This document shows positions 18,315-28,193 of a stretch of 64,000 bases of DNA, one piece after another. Both the position numbers and the translations under genes were made by a program. The notes under the pieces are model-generated. The model was not told the origin of the DNA, made no database searches, and saw nothing but the letters and a program-made list of their open reading frames with translations. The stretch is taken from contig OZ243959.1 of NCBI GenBank assembly GCA_965214525.1, positions 1,054,001 to 1,118,000 on the forward strand, given 5' to 3'. Position 1 is the first letter of the stretch. Each line of letters opens with the position of its first letter. The stretch is from Qipengyuania_B sp965214525. GTDB taxonomy: Bacteria > Pseudomonadota > Alphaproteobacteria > Sphingomonadales > Sphingomonadaceae.

Positions 18315-19510
18315 TGCCGATCCCGGACCCTGCCTCGCCCGGACCAAAGATTGTCACGTTGGGATGCCGGCTCAACCTTTCCGAGAGCGAGACGCTGCGC
18401 ACCATGCTGCAAAGCGATGCCGACATGGTCGTCGTCAACTCTTGTGCGGTCACGCACGAGGCGGTGCGCCATACGCGGCAGACCATCCGGCGGATGCGGA
18501 GGGCTCATAAAGGCGCGCGTTTGCTCGTGACGGGTTGCGCTGTGGAAACGGACCGCGAAGCCATTGCCGCGATGCCGGAGGTTGATGGTCTGATCGCCAA
18601 CGCGAGCAAACTCGATCCGCGCGTATGGAACGTGCCGCGGCAAACCGAGCCGCGCGAAACCGCTCACACCCGAGCCTTCATCGCCATCCAGAACGGCTGC
18701 GATCATTCCTGCACCTTCTGCATCATCCCCAAAGGACGGGGGGCGAGCCGCTCGCTATCGATAAGCAATGTTCTGCGCGAGGTGGAAAGACATCTGCAGC
18801 GGGACGCGAAGGAGATCGTGCTGACCGGCGTCGATGTCACGTCATGGGGTCACGATCTGCCGGGCGAGTTTGCGCTCGGCGAACTGGTAAAGACCATTCT
18901 TGATACCTTCCCATCGTTGCAACGGCTCAGGATGTCGTCGCTCGATGGTATCGAAATCGATCCTCTCCTCTTCGAACTATTCGCTTGCGAAAGCCGGGTA
19001 ATGCCGCATCTCCATCTGTCACTGCAGCATGGGCATGATCTCATATTGAAACGCATGAAGCGCCGTCACTCACGCGCGCAGGCCGCTAAGCTGGTTCGGG
19101 ATCTGACAGAACGACGACCCGACATCGCCATCGGCGCTGACCTCATCGCAGGTTTCCCGACCGAAACTGCGGAACATCACGGCGCGAATCTGGCTATCAT
19201 AGAGGAACTGCAGATCGTTCACGGACATGTCTTTCCCTATTCCGTTCGCACGGGCACCCCCGCTGCCCTGATGCCCCAGCTCGATCGCGCAATCATCAAA
19301 CAGCGCGCGGCCCAGTTGCGCGCTTCCGTCAGCAGGGTGCGGCACGATTGGCTTGGCCGCCAGCTTGGTCGATCGCTCGACGTATTGGCGGAACAGGACG
19401 GCACCGGGCACGCGCCGAACTTCGCCCGGGTCGCTGTGCCTGACGGCACGCCCGCCGGATCCATCGTGAATTGCGTTCCGAACCGCATTGAACAGGGCCT
19501 GTTGCTATGA
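18314..19510 (+). CDS. mtaB: tRNA (t6A37) methylthiotransferase MtaB
   Basis: 398 residues, radical-SAM methylthiotransferase. N-terminal UPF0004 domain (VTLGCRLNLSESE), radical-SAM motif CDHSCTFCIIPKGRG with CxxxCxxC, then MSSLDGIEID and LQHGHD, and a TRAM-like end. The length and the PKGRGxSRS motif fit MtaB (ms2t6A37 synthesis) better than MiaB or RimO. Starts inside the dapF stop and ends overlapping ftsY as ATGA. Confidence 0.93.
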   Translation: MPIPDPASPGPKIVTLGCRLNLSESETLRTMLQSDADMVVVNSCAVTHEAVRHTRQTIRRMRRAHKGARLLVTGCAVETDREAIAAMPEVDGLIANASKLDPRVWNVPRQTEPRETAHTRAFIAIQNGCDHSCTFCIIPKGRGASRSLSISNVLREVERHLQRDAKEIVLTGVDVTSWGHDLPGEFALGELVKTILDTFPSLQRLRMSSLDGIEIDPLLFELFACESRVMPHLHLSLQHGHDLILKRMKRRHSRAQAAKLVRDLTERRPDIAIGADLIAGFPTETAEHHGANLAIIEELQIVHGHVFPYSVRTGTPAALMPQLDRAIIKQRAAQLRASVSRVRHDWLGRQLGRSLDVLAEQDGTGHAPNFARVAVPDGTPAGSIVNCVPNRIEQGLLL

Positions 19511-20430
19511 CCGATGGCGGCTGGGCGCAGCGCATCTTCGGCGCATTTCGCAAGACCTCAGAGCGGATGTCGAGCAACCTGACAGATGTGGTTGGTTCGG
19601 CGCGGCTCGACGAGGCCACTCTGGACGATGTTGAGGATGCGCTGATCATGTCCGATCTTGGCCCCGCCGCCGCCGGACGGATTCGTGCACGGCTCCAACA
19701 ACAGCGGTTCGGCCTGGAAATGACGGACCGCGAACTGAAGGAAGCCGTGGCCCACGAGATCGCGGCGATCCTGCGTCCCGTGGCCAAGCCGCTTGAGGTG
19801 ACGGCCTTCCCTCGCCCGCAGGTCATTCTCGTCATCGGAGTGAACGGCAGCGGCAAGACAACTACCATCGCCAAGCTGGCGCATTGGTTGCAGGAAGACG
19901 ATTACGCGGTGATGCTGGCGGCGGGAGATACCTTTCGCGCCGCCGCGATCGACCAATTGCAGACATGGGCGAACCGCGTTGGAACGCAGCTTATCCGCGG
20001 CCAGGAAGGCGGCGACCCGGCAAGCGTGGTGTACGACGGGGTCAGGGCGGCGACCGCACAAGGGACGGACGCTCTTATCGTGGATACGGCCGGACGGCTT
20101 CAGAACAAGCGGGAGTTGATGGACGAGTTGGCCAAGATCAGGAAAGTCCTGGGGCGCCTTAACCCCGAAGCTCCTCACGACGTCATCCTGGTCCTGGATG
20201 CTACCAATGGCCAGAACGCCCTTTCGCAGATCGACGTCTTCAAGGAAGTTGCCGGTGTGACCGGATTGATCATGACGAAACTGGATGGTACGGCACGCGG
20301 CGGCGTATTGGTGGCCGCGGCCGAGCAATACGGCCTGCCCATCCATGCTATCGGCGTGGGCGAACAGGTCGACGATCTGCGTCCCTTCGATCCAGAACTG
20401 GTCGCGCGCGTTATTGCGGGGGTGGCCTGA
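19507..20430 (+). CDS. ftsY: signal recognition particle receptor FtsY
   Basis: 307 residues, the compact alphaproteobacterial form without a long acidic A domain. SRP GTPase motifs: GVNGSGKTTTIAK (G1), DTFRAAAIDQL (insertion box), DTAGR (G3), TKLDGTARGG (G4). Delivers ribosome-SRP complexes to the translocon. Overlaps mtaB upstream (ATGA) and yciB downstream (TGATG). Confidence 0.97.
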   Translation: MTDGGWAQRIFGAFRKTSERMSSNLTDVVGSARLDEATLDDVEDALIMSDLGPAAAGRIRARLQQQRFGLEMTDRELKEAVAHEIAAILRPVAKPLEVTAFPRPQVILVIGVNGSGKTTTIAKLAHWLQEDDYAVMLAAGDTFRAAAIDQLQTWANRVGTQLIRGQEGGDPASVVYDGVRAATAQGTDALIVDTAGRLQNKRELMDELAKIRKVLGRLNPEAPHDVILVLDATNGQNALSQIDVFKEVAGVTGLIMTKLDGTARGGVLVAAAEQYGLPIHAIGVGEQVDDLRPFDPELVARVIAGVA

Positions 20431-21071
20431 TGGCGGACAGAAAGCCAACTTCCGGATGGCTCAATGTCGTCGTCGATTATGGCCCGTTGCTGGTATTTCT
20501 CTTCGTGTACCGTTGGAACGCCCCCGACGAGCCTTCGCCGATCGCACAGATAAGCGCGGTGATCTACGGAACGCTTGCTTTCATGGTTGCGGCCGTGATC
20601 GCCCTTATCGTCTCCAGATGGCGGCTGGGAAGAGTGTCGCCGATGCTGTGGCTTTCGACAGGGCTCGTCGTCGTGTTCGGGGGCATTACGGTATGGACCG
20701 GCGAGCAATGGGTCATTCAGATCAAGCCGACCGTGCTGTATCTGATCTTCGGGATCGCTTTGGTTCTGGGCTGGCTGGGCGGACGCGCACTTCTCAAGGT
20801 TCTGCTCGAAACCGCCTTCGAAGGGCTGAACGACGAGGGTTGGCTGAAATTGTCGAGGAACTGGGGGTTCTTCTTTCTGGTGCTTGCTGGGCTCAATACC
20901 GTCCTTGTCTATCAACTAAGCTTTGAATCCTGGTTATGGGCCAAACTCTGGGTGTTCCTGCCGCTGACATTCCTGTTCACGTTTACGCAGATCCCCATGC
21001 TGCTGCGGCACGGATTGGCATTGGAAGCCAAAGAAGAAGTGCTGAAAGAACCGCCAGCGACCGGCGAGTAG
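20430..21071 (+). CDS. yciB: inner-membrane septation protein YciB/IspZ
   Basis: 213 residues with five or six membrane segments. Conserved stretches DYGPLLVFLFVY, KPTVLYLIFG and NEGW-like NDEGWLKLSRNW match the septation protein A (IspA/YciB) family, an integral membrane protein tied to envelope synthesis and division. Last gene of the dapF-mtaB-ftsY-yciB chain; its end is seven bases from the convergent kup gene. Confidence 0.92.
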   Translation: MADRKPTSGWLNVVVDYGPLLVFLFVYRWNAPDEPSPIAQISAVIYGTLAFMVAAVIALIVSRWRLGRVSPMLWLSTGLVVVFGGITVWTGEQWVIQIKPTVLYLIFGIALVLGWLGGRALLKVLLETAFEGLNDEGWLKLSRNWGFFFLVLAGLNTVLVYQLSFESWLWAKLWVFLPLTFLFTFTQIPMLLRHGLALEAKEEVLKEPPATGE

Positions 21072-21078
21072 GCGCTGG

Positions 21079-23037
21079 TCAGATTTCTACCTGACTGCCA
21101 AGCTCGACCACCCTGTTCGTCGGAAGGCGGAAGAATTCCATCGCGGTCGCCGCGTTGCGAAGCATCCAGGCGAATATCTTCTCCCGCCAGATCGACATTC
21201 CCGGCTTGCTGCTGGGGATGAGCGTTTGTCGGCTGAGGAAGAAGCTGGTCTGCATCATGTCGAATTCTCCGCCACAGCGTTCCATGCCCTTCAGTCCTTC
21301 GGGAACATTGGTTTCTTCCATGAACCCGTAATGCAGCACTGCGCGATAGAAGCCGTCGCCCAAATCAGTGAGTTCGCAGCGTTCGTCGGGATTGACGTAG
21401 GGAACTTCGTCGATCGCCACCGTCAGTATCACCACCCGGTCGTGCAAGACCTTGTTGTGCTTTATGTTGTGCAGCAGCGCGGAAGGGACGCCCCCGGTCT
21501 GCGATGCCATGAAGATCGCGGTGCCCGGGACCCGCGTTGCCGAATTCTTGGCGGATTTGGCGAAGATGGTCATGGGCAGCGCGGTCTCGGTCATCCGTTC
21601 GCGCATCAGTTTGCGTCCGCGCGACCAGGTAGTGAGAAGCGTGAAGGCGAACGCGCCTACCAATAGCGGAAACCACCCCCCATCCGGAACCTTGGGGAGG
21701 TTGGCGAAGAAATATGCCCCGTCGACAAACAGGAAGACAAGGAAGACCGGAACGCCCCACCACCAGCGCCAGCGCCACACCGCCAGCAGCAGCACCCCCA
21801 TCAGACAGGTGTCGATGAACATCGCGCCGGTTACCGCAATGCCGTAGGCGGAGGCGAGGTTGGACGATGACTGGAACATGAGGACCAGGATGATTACCGC
21901 GACCATCAGCACGTTGTTGACGAACGGGATGTAGATCTGCCCGCTTTCTGTCGCGCTGGTATGTTCGGTCGACAGGCGCGGGATGAAGCCAAGCTGGATG
22001 GCCTGGTGGGTGATAGAGAAAGCACCGGAGATGACCGCCTGGCTGGCGATGAAGGTCGCACAAGTGGCGAGGATAACGAGTGGCAGGCGCAGTGTATCGG
22101 GCGCCATCACGAAGAACGGGCTCTCCATCGCCGCCAACGTTTCCGCCGGGTCCATCGCCGCGATCATGGCGCCTTGGCCAAAATAATTGAGCAGCAGGCA
22201 GGGCATGACAAAGCCGAACCATGACAGGCGCATCGGACCCCGCCCGAAATGCCCCATATCAGAATAAAGCGCCTCCGACCCGGTAACCGCCAGCACCACC
22301 GAGCCCAGCGCGAGAAACGCGATATACCCATCGGTCAGGAAGAATTGAACGGCGTACCAAGGGTTCAACGCCATCAGAATTTGCGGGTGCTGGACGATCT
22401 GGATCGTCCCAAGAACGGCGATGACGACAAAATAGACGATCATTACCGGCGCGAACAACTTACCAACGCTCGCCGTGCCTTTGCGCTGGATCAGAAATAG
22501 AAAGATCAGCAGCATCAGCGCGATCGGGATAACCATCGGTTCCAGACCACGGTTTACCAGTGTCAGACCTTCGACAGCGGACAAAACCGAGATCGCCGGC
22601 GTGATCATGCTGTCCCCATAGAACAGCGCAGTGGCGAACACCCCAAGCAATACCGTTATCCAGCCATAACGCGACTTTCCGATATGTCGCGATAGCAGCG
22701 CGACGAGTGCCAGGGTGCCTCCCTGCCCCTTGTTGTCGGCGCGCATCAGGATGGAGACGTATTGGATCGATACGATCAGCGTCATCGACCAGAAAATGAG
22801 GCTGACCACCCCGAAGATATGCAAGCTATCGATTGCAAGCGAATGTTCGCCGAGAAACGTCTCGCGAAAGGCGTAGAGCGGGCTGGTGCCGATGTCGCCG
22901 AACACCACGCCCACGGCACCGATAGCCAACGCCGCCTTGGGTCCGTGTCCGTGCCCCGGCAGTTCTGGAGCAGCACCTTGCGGAACGCCATCCACGAGCG
23001 GCACCTGGGCGTTTGGGGAAGGTGCCTGTTCGCTCAT
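21079..23037 (-). CDS. kup: KUP-family potassium uptake permease
   Basis: 652 residues with twelve membrane segments and a cytoplasmic C-terminal domain. Family marks include GVVFGDIGTSPLYAFRE near residue 40, the DNKGQGGTLALVALL loop, and YGDSMITPAISVLSAVEG. Proton-coupled potassium import. Single gene, convergent with yciB. Confidence 0.95.
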   Translation of the reverse strand: MSEQAPSPNAQVPLVDGVPQGAAPELPGHGHGPKAALAIGAVGVVFGDIGTSPLYAFRETFLGEHSLAIDSLHIFGVVSLIFWSMTLIVSIQYVSILMRADNKGQGGTLALVALLSRHIGKSRYGWITVLLGVFATALFYGDSMITPAISVLSAVEGLTLVNRGLEPMVIPIALMLLIFLFLIQRKGTASVGKLFAPVMIVYFVVIAVLGTIQIVQHPQILMALNPWYAVQFFLTDGYIAFLALGSVVLAVTGSEALYSDMGHFGRGPMRLSWFGFVMPCLLLNYFGQGAMIAAMDPAETLAAMESPFFVMAPDTLRLPLVILATCATFIASQAVISGAFSITHQAIQLGFIPRLSTEHTSATESGQIYIPFVNNVLMVAVIILVLMFQSSSNLASAYGIAVTGAMFIDTCLMGVLLLAVWRWRWWWGVPVFLVFLFVDGAYFFANLPKVPDGGWFPLLVGAFAFTLLTTWSRGRKLMRERMTETALPMTIFAKSAKNSATRVPGTAIFMASQTGGVPSALLHNIKHNKVLHDRVVILTVAIDEVPYVNPDERCELTDLGDGFYRAVLHYGFMEETNVPEGLKGMERCGGEFDMMQTSFFLSRQTLIPSSKPGMSIWREKIFAWMLRNAATAMEFFRLPTNRVVELGSQVEI

Positions 23038-23181
23038 ACCCGTATCGCGTCCGAATTATTGCCTAGGCGGCGCAAGCGTCAACACAAATGCGTGTGCGAA
23101 GCGGCCCGGCGCCTTTAGCAATGTTGCAATCGCAGGACAACCTGCGCGCGACGCTTTGCCCGGGCCGGATCCGCGATCGTG

Positions 23182-23814
23182 TCATTCAGCGGGAAGCTGC
23201 GCGAGGATGGCGTCGAGCCGAGCGGTCTGCTGGAGTATTGTGTCCCTGTAAGGGGCATCATCGGGGGTTCGCTCGATCGCTAGCTGCCATTGCTCGCGCG
23301 CTTGGAAAAGCTGGCCATTACCCAATTGCGCAACGCCCAGGAAATAGGGCGGCGCAGGTAGATCGGGTGCCGCTCGCTCAGCCTCTCGAAATGCGTCGCT
23401 TGCGGGTTGGGTCAGGTTTCCATCCGCATGGTCGACCAACGCAAGGCCAAGGGCAGTCCAGGCTTCGGCGTCATCAGGATCGTCACGCACGGCATTAGAA
23501 AGGAAGCCGACGGCATCTTGCGACCGGCCGTTGCGCGTGAAGGCATCGGCGACAGCGACATAACGCGCAGGGGGAAGATCTTGGCCGAACATTTCCCGCC
23601 GAGCAGTGATAAGCGCTTCTCCATCTTCTTGCGATATTGTGGGTGTGGAGGGCAATGTCGACGGCAGGCCCGGCGATCCTTGCAAGGCGTATCCCGCGAG
23701 GCCCAACAGCAGTGCGCTGCCGAACAAGGCATATCCTTCGCGGGGCAGGCGGCCCAACCAGGCCGCCGCCACGAAGCCGAGCAGCGCCAGCGCGATGACC
23801 GCGACCCAGCTCAC
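23182..23814 (-). CDS. ccmI: c-type cytochrome biogenesis protein CcmI/CycH (TPR)
   Basis: About 210 residues: one N-terminal membrane segment (WVAVIALALLGFVAAAWLG) followed by TPR-like repeats (RYVAVADAFTRNGRSQDAV, AWTALGLALVD). CcmI holds apocytochrome c for haem attachment with CcmF and CcmH. The start is placed at the GTG at 23814, which overlaps the ccmH stop as GTGA; the longer open frame upstream lies inside ccmH. Lacks part of the periplasmic domain seen in longer CcmI. Last gene of the ccm operon. Confidence 0.87.
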   Translation of the reverse strand: MSWVAVIALALLGFVAAAWLGRLPREGYALFGSALLLGLAGYALQGSPGLPSTLPSTPTISQEDGEALITARREMFGQDLPPARYVAVADAFTRNGRSQDAVGFLSNAVRDDPDDAEAWTALGLALVDHADGNLTQPASDAFREAERAAPDLPAPPYFLGVAQLGNGQLFQAREQWQLAIERTPDDAPYRDTILQQTARLDAILAQLPAE

Positions 23815-24233
23815 GATGCGGTGTGGTTCGTCCGGCGGAACCGGTTCCACAACACGGCCATCGCGCCCGCCATCAGCAGCAAGGGCACAGCGAATAACGG
23901 CCAGGTAAGCCGTCCGATGACGGGCTTGTAGCTGATATAGTCTCCATAGCGTTGCATCATCCATGCGCGAACGTCATCCGGGCTATCCCCTTCTGCGATC
24001 CGCAGCCGGACCTGATGACGCATGTCGCCCGCTATTTGAGCATCGCTATCGGCGATCGACTGGCTCTGGCATTGCAAGCAGCGCAGGCTGTGCATCAGTT
24101 CGCGCGCTTGCGCTTCCTTTGCGGGATCGTCCAACTGTCGATAGGCGAACGGCGCTGCTGTTCCCCCTTCTTGCGCCTGCGCCGCGGGCCATGCGAGCAA
24201 TAGCGACAGAACAATTACCGCGATCCGCTTCAC
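23811..24233 (-). CDS. ccmH: cytochrome c maturation protein CcmH
   Basis: 140 residues: cleavable signal (LLLAWPAAQA), the LRCLQCQSQS motif (LRCxxC) whose cysteines reduce apocytochrome c, then RYGDYISYKPVI and a C-terminal membrane anchor. Overlaps ccmG (ATGA) and ccmI (GTGA). Confidence 0.96.
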   Translation of the reverse strand: MKRIAVIVLSLLLAWPAAQAQEGGTAAPFAYRQLDDPAKEAQARELMHSLRCLQCQSQSIADSDAQIAGDMRHQVRLRIAEGDSPDDVRAWMMQRYGDYISYKPVIGRLTWPLFAVPLLLMAGAMAVLWNRFRRTNHTAS

Positions 24234-24757
24234 CGGGCTGCCCGCTCGAGCTCGCGCAATAGCACCGGGATGTCGCGTTCGCGAATATCTCCAATATGCT
24301 GGTAGCGGATTACTCCCTCGCCATCGATCACGAATGTCTCGGGAAGTCCGGACGATCCCAAAGCGAGTTGCACGGCGGAATAATCGTCGGACCCGATCTT
24401 TTGATAGGGATTGCCATGTTCCGCCAGGAAGCGGGCGACGTCTTCGGGAGTGTCGCGGAAGGCGATCCCGACAATTGGCACGCCCCCCTCAGCCAGCGTT
24501 TCAAGCTGCGGCGCTTCGGCTACGCAAGGCGGGCACCATGATGCCCAAAGGTTCAGCAAGCGCGGCTTTCCGTCGCGAAAATCACGCGAAGATAGCCCTT
24601 CGACGTCTTTTGTCGCCGGGGGCAAATCGAATTGAGGTAACTGTTGGTCGATCATTGCACTGCGCACGAAGTCGTCGCGCGGCTGGGTCAGCCGGTAGGC
24701 TGCCAGCCCGGCAAGCAAGGCGAAAGCGGCGAGCGGAATGAACCACAGCTTGTTCAA
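24230..24757 (-). CDS. ccmG: periplasmic thiol:disulfide oxidoreductase CcmG/DsbE
   Basis: 175 residues with an N-terminal membrane anchor (FIPLAAFALLAGLAAY) and a thioredoxin fold holding WASWCPPCVAEAP at about residues 73-85 and GLPETFVID (cis-proline region). Keeps CcmH and apocytochrome cysteines reduced. Overlaps the end of ccmF. Confidence 0.96.
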   Translation of the reverse strand: MNKLWFIPLAAFALLAGLAAYRLTQPRDDFVRSAMIDQQLPQFDLPPATKDVEGLSSRDFRDGKPRLLNLWASWCPPCVAEAPQLETLAEGGVPIVGIAFRDTPEDVARFLAEHGNPYQKIGSDDYSAVQLALGSSGLPETFVIDGEGVIRYQHIGDIRERDIPVLLRELERAAR

Positions 24758-26703
24758 GCCGCGCGCTCCGCATGTCTGATGGCGATGCGCCGCTTCGCGC
24801 CGCGTCTAGAAACATCGGTCGTCACCCGCCCGATCAGGCTTAACGTGCCGCCAAGCCCAATTAGGATTCCACCATACCAGATCCAGGTCACGAATGGTTT
24901 CCACCAGAGCCGCATCTGCCAGCGGCCCGCCTCGATCTCTTGCCCAAGCACCGCGTAGAGCTGCCCGTTCCAGCGCGTCGCCAGCGCACTTTCGCTCGTT
25001 TCGCGGCTCGGCGACCAGAAGAAGCGCGCTTGCGGTTCGAGTTCAAAGGTCTCCGAACCAGGGCGAATGACGACAAGCTGTGCCTGGCTGGCTGTCCAGT
25101 TCGGTCCTGCGACCGGGCGCACCTCCTCCAGCTTGACCTGCCAATCGGCGACCTGAGCGATATCGCCCGCCCGCATGGCCACGAGGGTTTCGCGTTGAAA
25201 AGCGCTATCTGCCGAGGCTCCAAACAGTGCGACCGCCAACCCCAGATGCGCGGTCACCATTCCGTACAAAGACAGCGGTGCCCGTCTGAGGTTCCTGCCG
25301 CGCAACGGCAAGATACTGGCGATCGCCAGCGCCACGGCAAGTGCAATGCCAACTAGAGGAAGGACCGATATGTCACTTAGGAGGGCGACAAATACGATGC
25401 CCGCCACGACCACCGCCGCCAAAAGCGCGGCTGGCTTAGCCACCCTCTCCCAACGATCGCGTCGCCAGCGGAGCAATGGGCCAACACCCATTACCAGAAA
25501 CATCGGGATGGCGAACAATGCGCTGGCCGGATTGAAATAGGGCGGGCCGATCGAAACCCGTTCCCCCAGTGCCTCCGCCAGCAGCGGGTACAGCGTGCCG
25601 AGCAGGACCACTGCCAGAATGGCGCTCAACATGACGTTGTTGAAGACCAGTGCGCCTTCCCTGCTGGTCACGGCAAACCGCTCCCCTTCGGCCACCTCGC
25701 CAGCGCGCAATCCGAACAGCAGCAACGCGCCGCCGATATACAACGCGAGCAGACCGAGGATGAACGCCCCACGCTCCGGATCGACCGCAAAGGCGTGCAC
25801 GCTGGTCAGGATGCCGGAACGCACGAGAAACGTGCCCAGCATCGACATGGAAAAAGCGATGACACCCAGCAGGATTGTCCAAGCGCGTAGCGCGTCGCGC
25901 GCGGCGAGCACGCTGACCGAATGGAGCAGAGCGGTCGCCGCAAGCCATGGCATGAGAGACGCATTCTCGACCGGATCCCAGAACCACCAGCCGCCCCAAC
26001 CCAATTCGTAATACGCCCAGTAGCTGCCTGCCGTAATGCCGAGGGTAAGGAAGATCCATGCGCCCAGCACCCAGGGTCGCATGACGCGCGCGAAATCAGG
26101 CGTGACCTGCCGCGTCACCAGCGCACCCACCGCGAAGCTGAAGGCGACCGAAAGGCCGACATAGCCCAGATAGAGCGTGGGCGGGTGAAGTGCCAACCCG
26201 ATATCCTGCAATAACGGGTTGAGGCCGGCCCCTTCCACCGCCGCTGGGATAAGCCGTTCGAACGGGTTCGAACTGAACAGGAGAAAGGCGTAGAAGCCCA
26301 GAGTCACGAAGGCTTGCGCTGCCAGGACCACCTGCATCGTGGATTCGGGCAAGCGCCGCTCCAGCCACGCGATAACCGCGCCCGATAACGCCATGATAGT
26401 GACCCATAGCAGCATCGATCCCTCATGGTTGCCCCAAGCGCCGCTGACCTTGTAAATGAGGGGTTTCGCGGAATGCGAATTGCTCGCCACCAGCAAGACG
26501 GACAAATCCGTGAGCATGAAAGCCCACAGCAACATGCCGAACGACACCGTGACGAAGCCGGCCTGCACCACGGCGATCGGGCGCAGCGAAGCAGCAAGGA
26601 CCGGATTTTCCCCACCGCGATAGGCGACCAGCCCGACGAACAATTGCAGTGCGGCAAGGGTCGCTGCCAACCACAATGCTGCCAAACCGATCTCGGGTAT
26701 CAT
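24754..26703 (-). CDS. ccmF: haem lyase CcmF
   Basis: 649 residues, about fifteen membrane segments. The WWD haem-handling motif is WGGWWFWDPVENASLMPWL near residue 240. Transfers haem from CcmE to apocytochrome c. Starts at the last base of the ccmE stop codon. Confidence 0.97.
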   Translation of the reverse strand: MIPEIGLAALWLAATLAALQLFVGLVAYRGGENPVLAASLRPIAVVQAGFVTVSFGMLLWAFMLTDLSVLLVASNSHSAKPLIYKVSGAWGNHEGSMLLWVTIMALSGAVIAWLERRLPESTMQVVLAAQAFVTLGFYAFLLFSSNPFERLIPAAVEGAGLNPLLQDIGLALHPPTLYLGYVGLSVAFSFAVGALVTRQVTPDFARVMRPWVLGAWIFLTLGITAGSYWAYYELGWGGWWFWDPVENASLMPWLAATALLHSVSVLAARDALRAWTILLGVIAFSMSMLGTFLVRSGILTSVHAFAVDPERGAFILGLLALYIGGALLLFGLRAGEVAEGERFAVTSREGALVFNNVMLSAILAVVLLGTLYPLLAEALGERVSIGPPYFNPASALFAIPMFLVMGVGPLLRWRRDRWERVAKPAALLAAVVVAGIVFVALLSDISVLPLVGIALAVALAIASILPLRGRNLRRAPLSLYGMVTAHLGLAVALFGASADSAFQRETLVAMRAGDIAQVADWQVKLEEVRPVAGPNWTASQAQLVVIRPGSETFELEPQARFFWSPSRETSESALATRWNGQLYAVLGQEIEAGRWQMRLWWKPFVTWIWYGGILIGLGGTLSLIGRVTTDVSRRGAKRRIAIRHAERAA

Positions 26704-27191
26704 CAGGGCGTTCGCGCAGGGGCGGTAGGCGGCGTATGCCCGGTCGGTTCCGCTACCAATGCGCGCTTTTGCCTAGCCGTCATGTCGGCAAGTTCGCGTG
26801 GGACATAATTCTCATCGTGTCTGGCGAGCAAATTGTCTGCGACAAACTGGCCATTAGCCGCCAGAACCCCTTCTGCCACGACACCGGAGCCTTCGACGAA
26901 CAGATCCGGGACGATCCCGGAAAAGCGCACCGGAATGCGCGCACCCTGTTCGTCCGATACAACGAATGCCACGCTGACGCCGTCGGACAGCATGCGCAGG
27001 CTGCCGGTTTCAACCATCCCGCCCAGGCGAACGGAACGCGATGGCGACGGGGGATCCGACAGCATTTGCGCCGGAAGATAGAAATAGCTCGCTTGATTGC
27101 GCAAGGCCCAGGCGCCCACTAGCCCTGCAACGATCAAAGCAGCAAGTGCTACGATGGCCAGGACAAGCCGTTGATGCTTGGGTTTCAGCAT
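26703..27191 (-). CDS. ccmE: haem chaperone CcmE
   Basis: 162 residues: N-terminal MLKPKHQRLVLAI and one membrane anchor, then a soluble OB-fold with the covalent haem site HDENY (HxxxY) near residue 130. Carries haem from CcmC to CcmF. Two starts compete: the ATG at 27191, chosen for its match to the family N terminus, and a GTG at 27218 that overlaps the ccmD stop as GTGA and would add nine residues. Confidence 0.95.
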   Translation of the reverse strand: MLKPKHQRLVLAIVALAALIVAGLVGAWALRNQASYFYLPAQMLSDPPSPSRSVRLGGMVETGSLRMLSDGVSVAFVVSDEQGARIPVRFSGIVPDLFVEGSGVVAEGVLAANGQFVADNLLARHDENYVPRELADMTARQKRALVAEPTGHTPPTAPARTP

Positions 27192-27214
27192 TCCGGAACC
27201 GGGGGAAGCTACGC

Positions 27215-27355
27215 TCACTTGCGACGAGTCCGTTCCCGCCGGCGCTCTGCCTTGCGCATGGCCAGCCAACTCCAGGCGATAAGCGCGATCAGCGTGACCG
27301 CAACGAGGCCATAGGCGGCCAGCACGAAGACCCATTGATCGATCGGCTGGCGCAT
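27215..27355 (-). CDS. ccmD: haem exporter accessory protein CcmD
   Basis: 46 residues with one membrane segment (WVFVLAAYGLVAVTLIALIAW) and a basic tail (RKAERRRERTRRK), the standard CcmD form. Helps release holo-CcmE from CcmC. ATG overlaps the ccmC stop (TGATG). Confidence 0.9.
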   Translation of the reverse strand: MRQPIDQWVFVLAAYGLVAVTLIALIAWSWLAMRKAERRRERTRRK

Positions 27356-28080
27356 CAGGCTGCGTCCACCGCCATGCGCCGCAAACGCGCATCGGCCTGC
27401 GTGTTGGCGAGTGCTACGCGTGTCAGGCACAGAACCACCCCGCCAAAAATCATGCTGAACGCGACAGCCGCCAGCGTTAGGGGTGCTAAATACGCTGGAT
27501 CGATAGCGCTCTTTCCGATCGATATGCTGGCCGGCTGATGCAAGGAATTCCACCAGACGACCGAGCGATTGATAATGGGCAGATTAATCGCGCCAACAAT
27601 TGCGAAGATTGCCGGCAGTTTCGCGGATAAATCTTCGCGCTCGATCGCGTTCGCCAGCGCGAGATAGCCGGCATACAAAAAGGCAAGGACCAGCATCGAC
27701 GTCAGCCGCCCGTCCCATTCCCACCAGCTTCCCCAGGTCGGCCGTCCCCAGATCGAGCCGGTCAGCAGGCAAAGGAGCGTCATGGCCAGGCCGGGCACGG
27801 CGATGGCCCTTGCGCTCAACGCGGCGAGCGGGTGGCGCCAGACCAGGAACGCGATGCTGGCGCCTGTCATCGCAGCCCAGCCCCCCATGCCAAGCCACGC
27901 GGTGGGCACATGCACGATGAGGATACGCACGGTTTCTCCCATCAGGCGGTCGGGCGGCAAGAACCAGATACCCCATACCATCGCCACGCCCGCTCCAATC
28001 ACGCCCGCCACAAGCAACACCGGCGTGAGCCAGCGAGCAAGGGACAGAAATCGTGTCAAGTTTGCAAAAGCGTGCATCAT
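27355..28080 (-). CDS. ccmC: haem transporter/CcmE haem-loading protein CcmC
   Basis: 241 residues, six membrane segments, WWD motif in RPTWGSWWEWDGRLTSM. Loads haem on CcmE. First gene of the ccmCDEFGHI block; the ABC subunits CcmA and CcmB are not in this window. Confidence 0.97.
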   Translation of the reverse strand: MMHAFANLTRFLSLARWLTPVLLVAGVIGAGVAMVWGIWFLPPDRLMGETVRILIVHVPTAWLGMGGWAAMTGASIAFLVWRHPLAALSARAIAVPGLAMTLLCLLTGSIWGRPTWGSWWEWDGRLTSMLVLAFLYAGYLALANAIEREDLSAKLPAIFAIVGAINLPIINRSVVWWNSLHQPASISIGKSAIDPAYLAPLTLAAVAFSMIFGGVVLCLTRVALANTQADARLRRMAVDAA

Positions 28081-28193
28081 GTGGGGCGCAATAATCGGAC
28101 CGATGTGGCAGAGGTGGGGCGAGGTAGCAACTTTTTGAAGGGCGGGCCCGGTTCGCCGTGCGACACACCCCCCATAATGGTCATGTTGGAACC

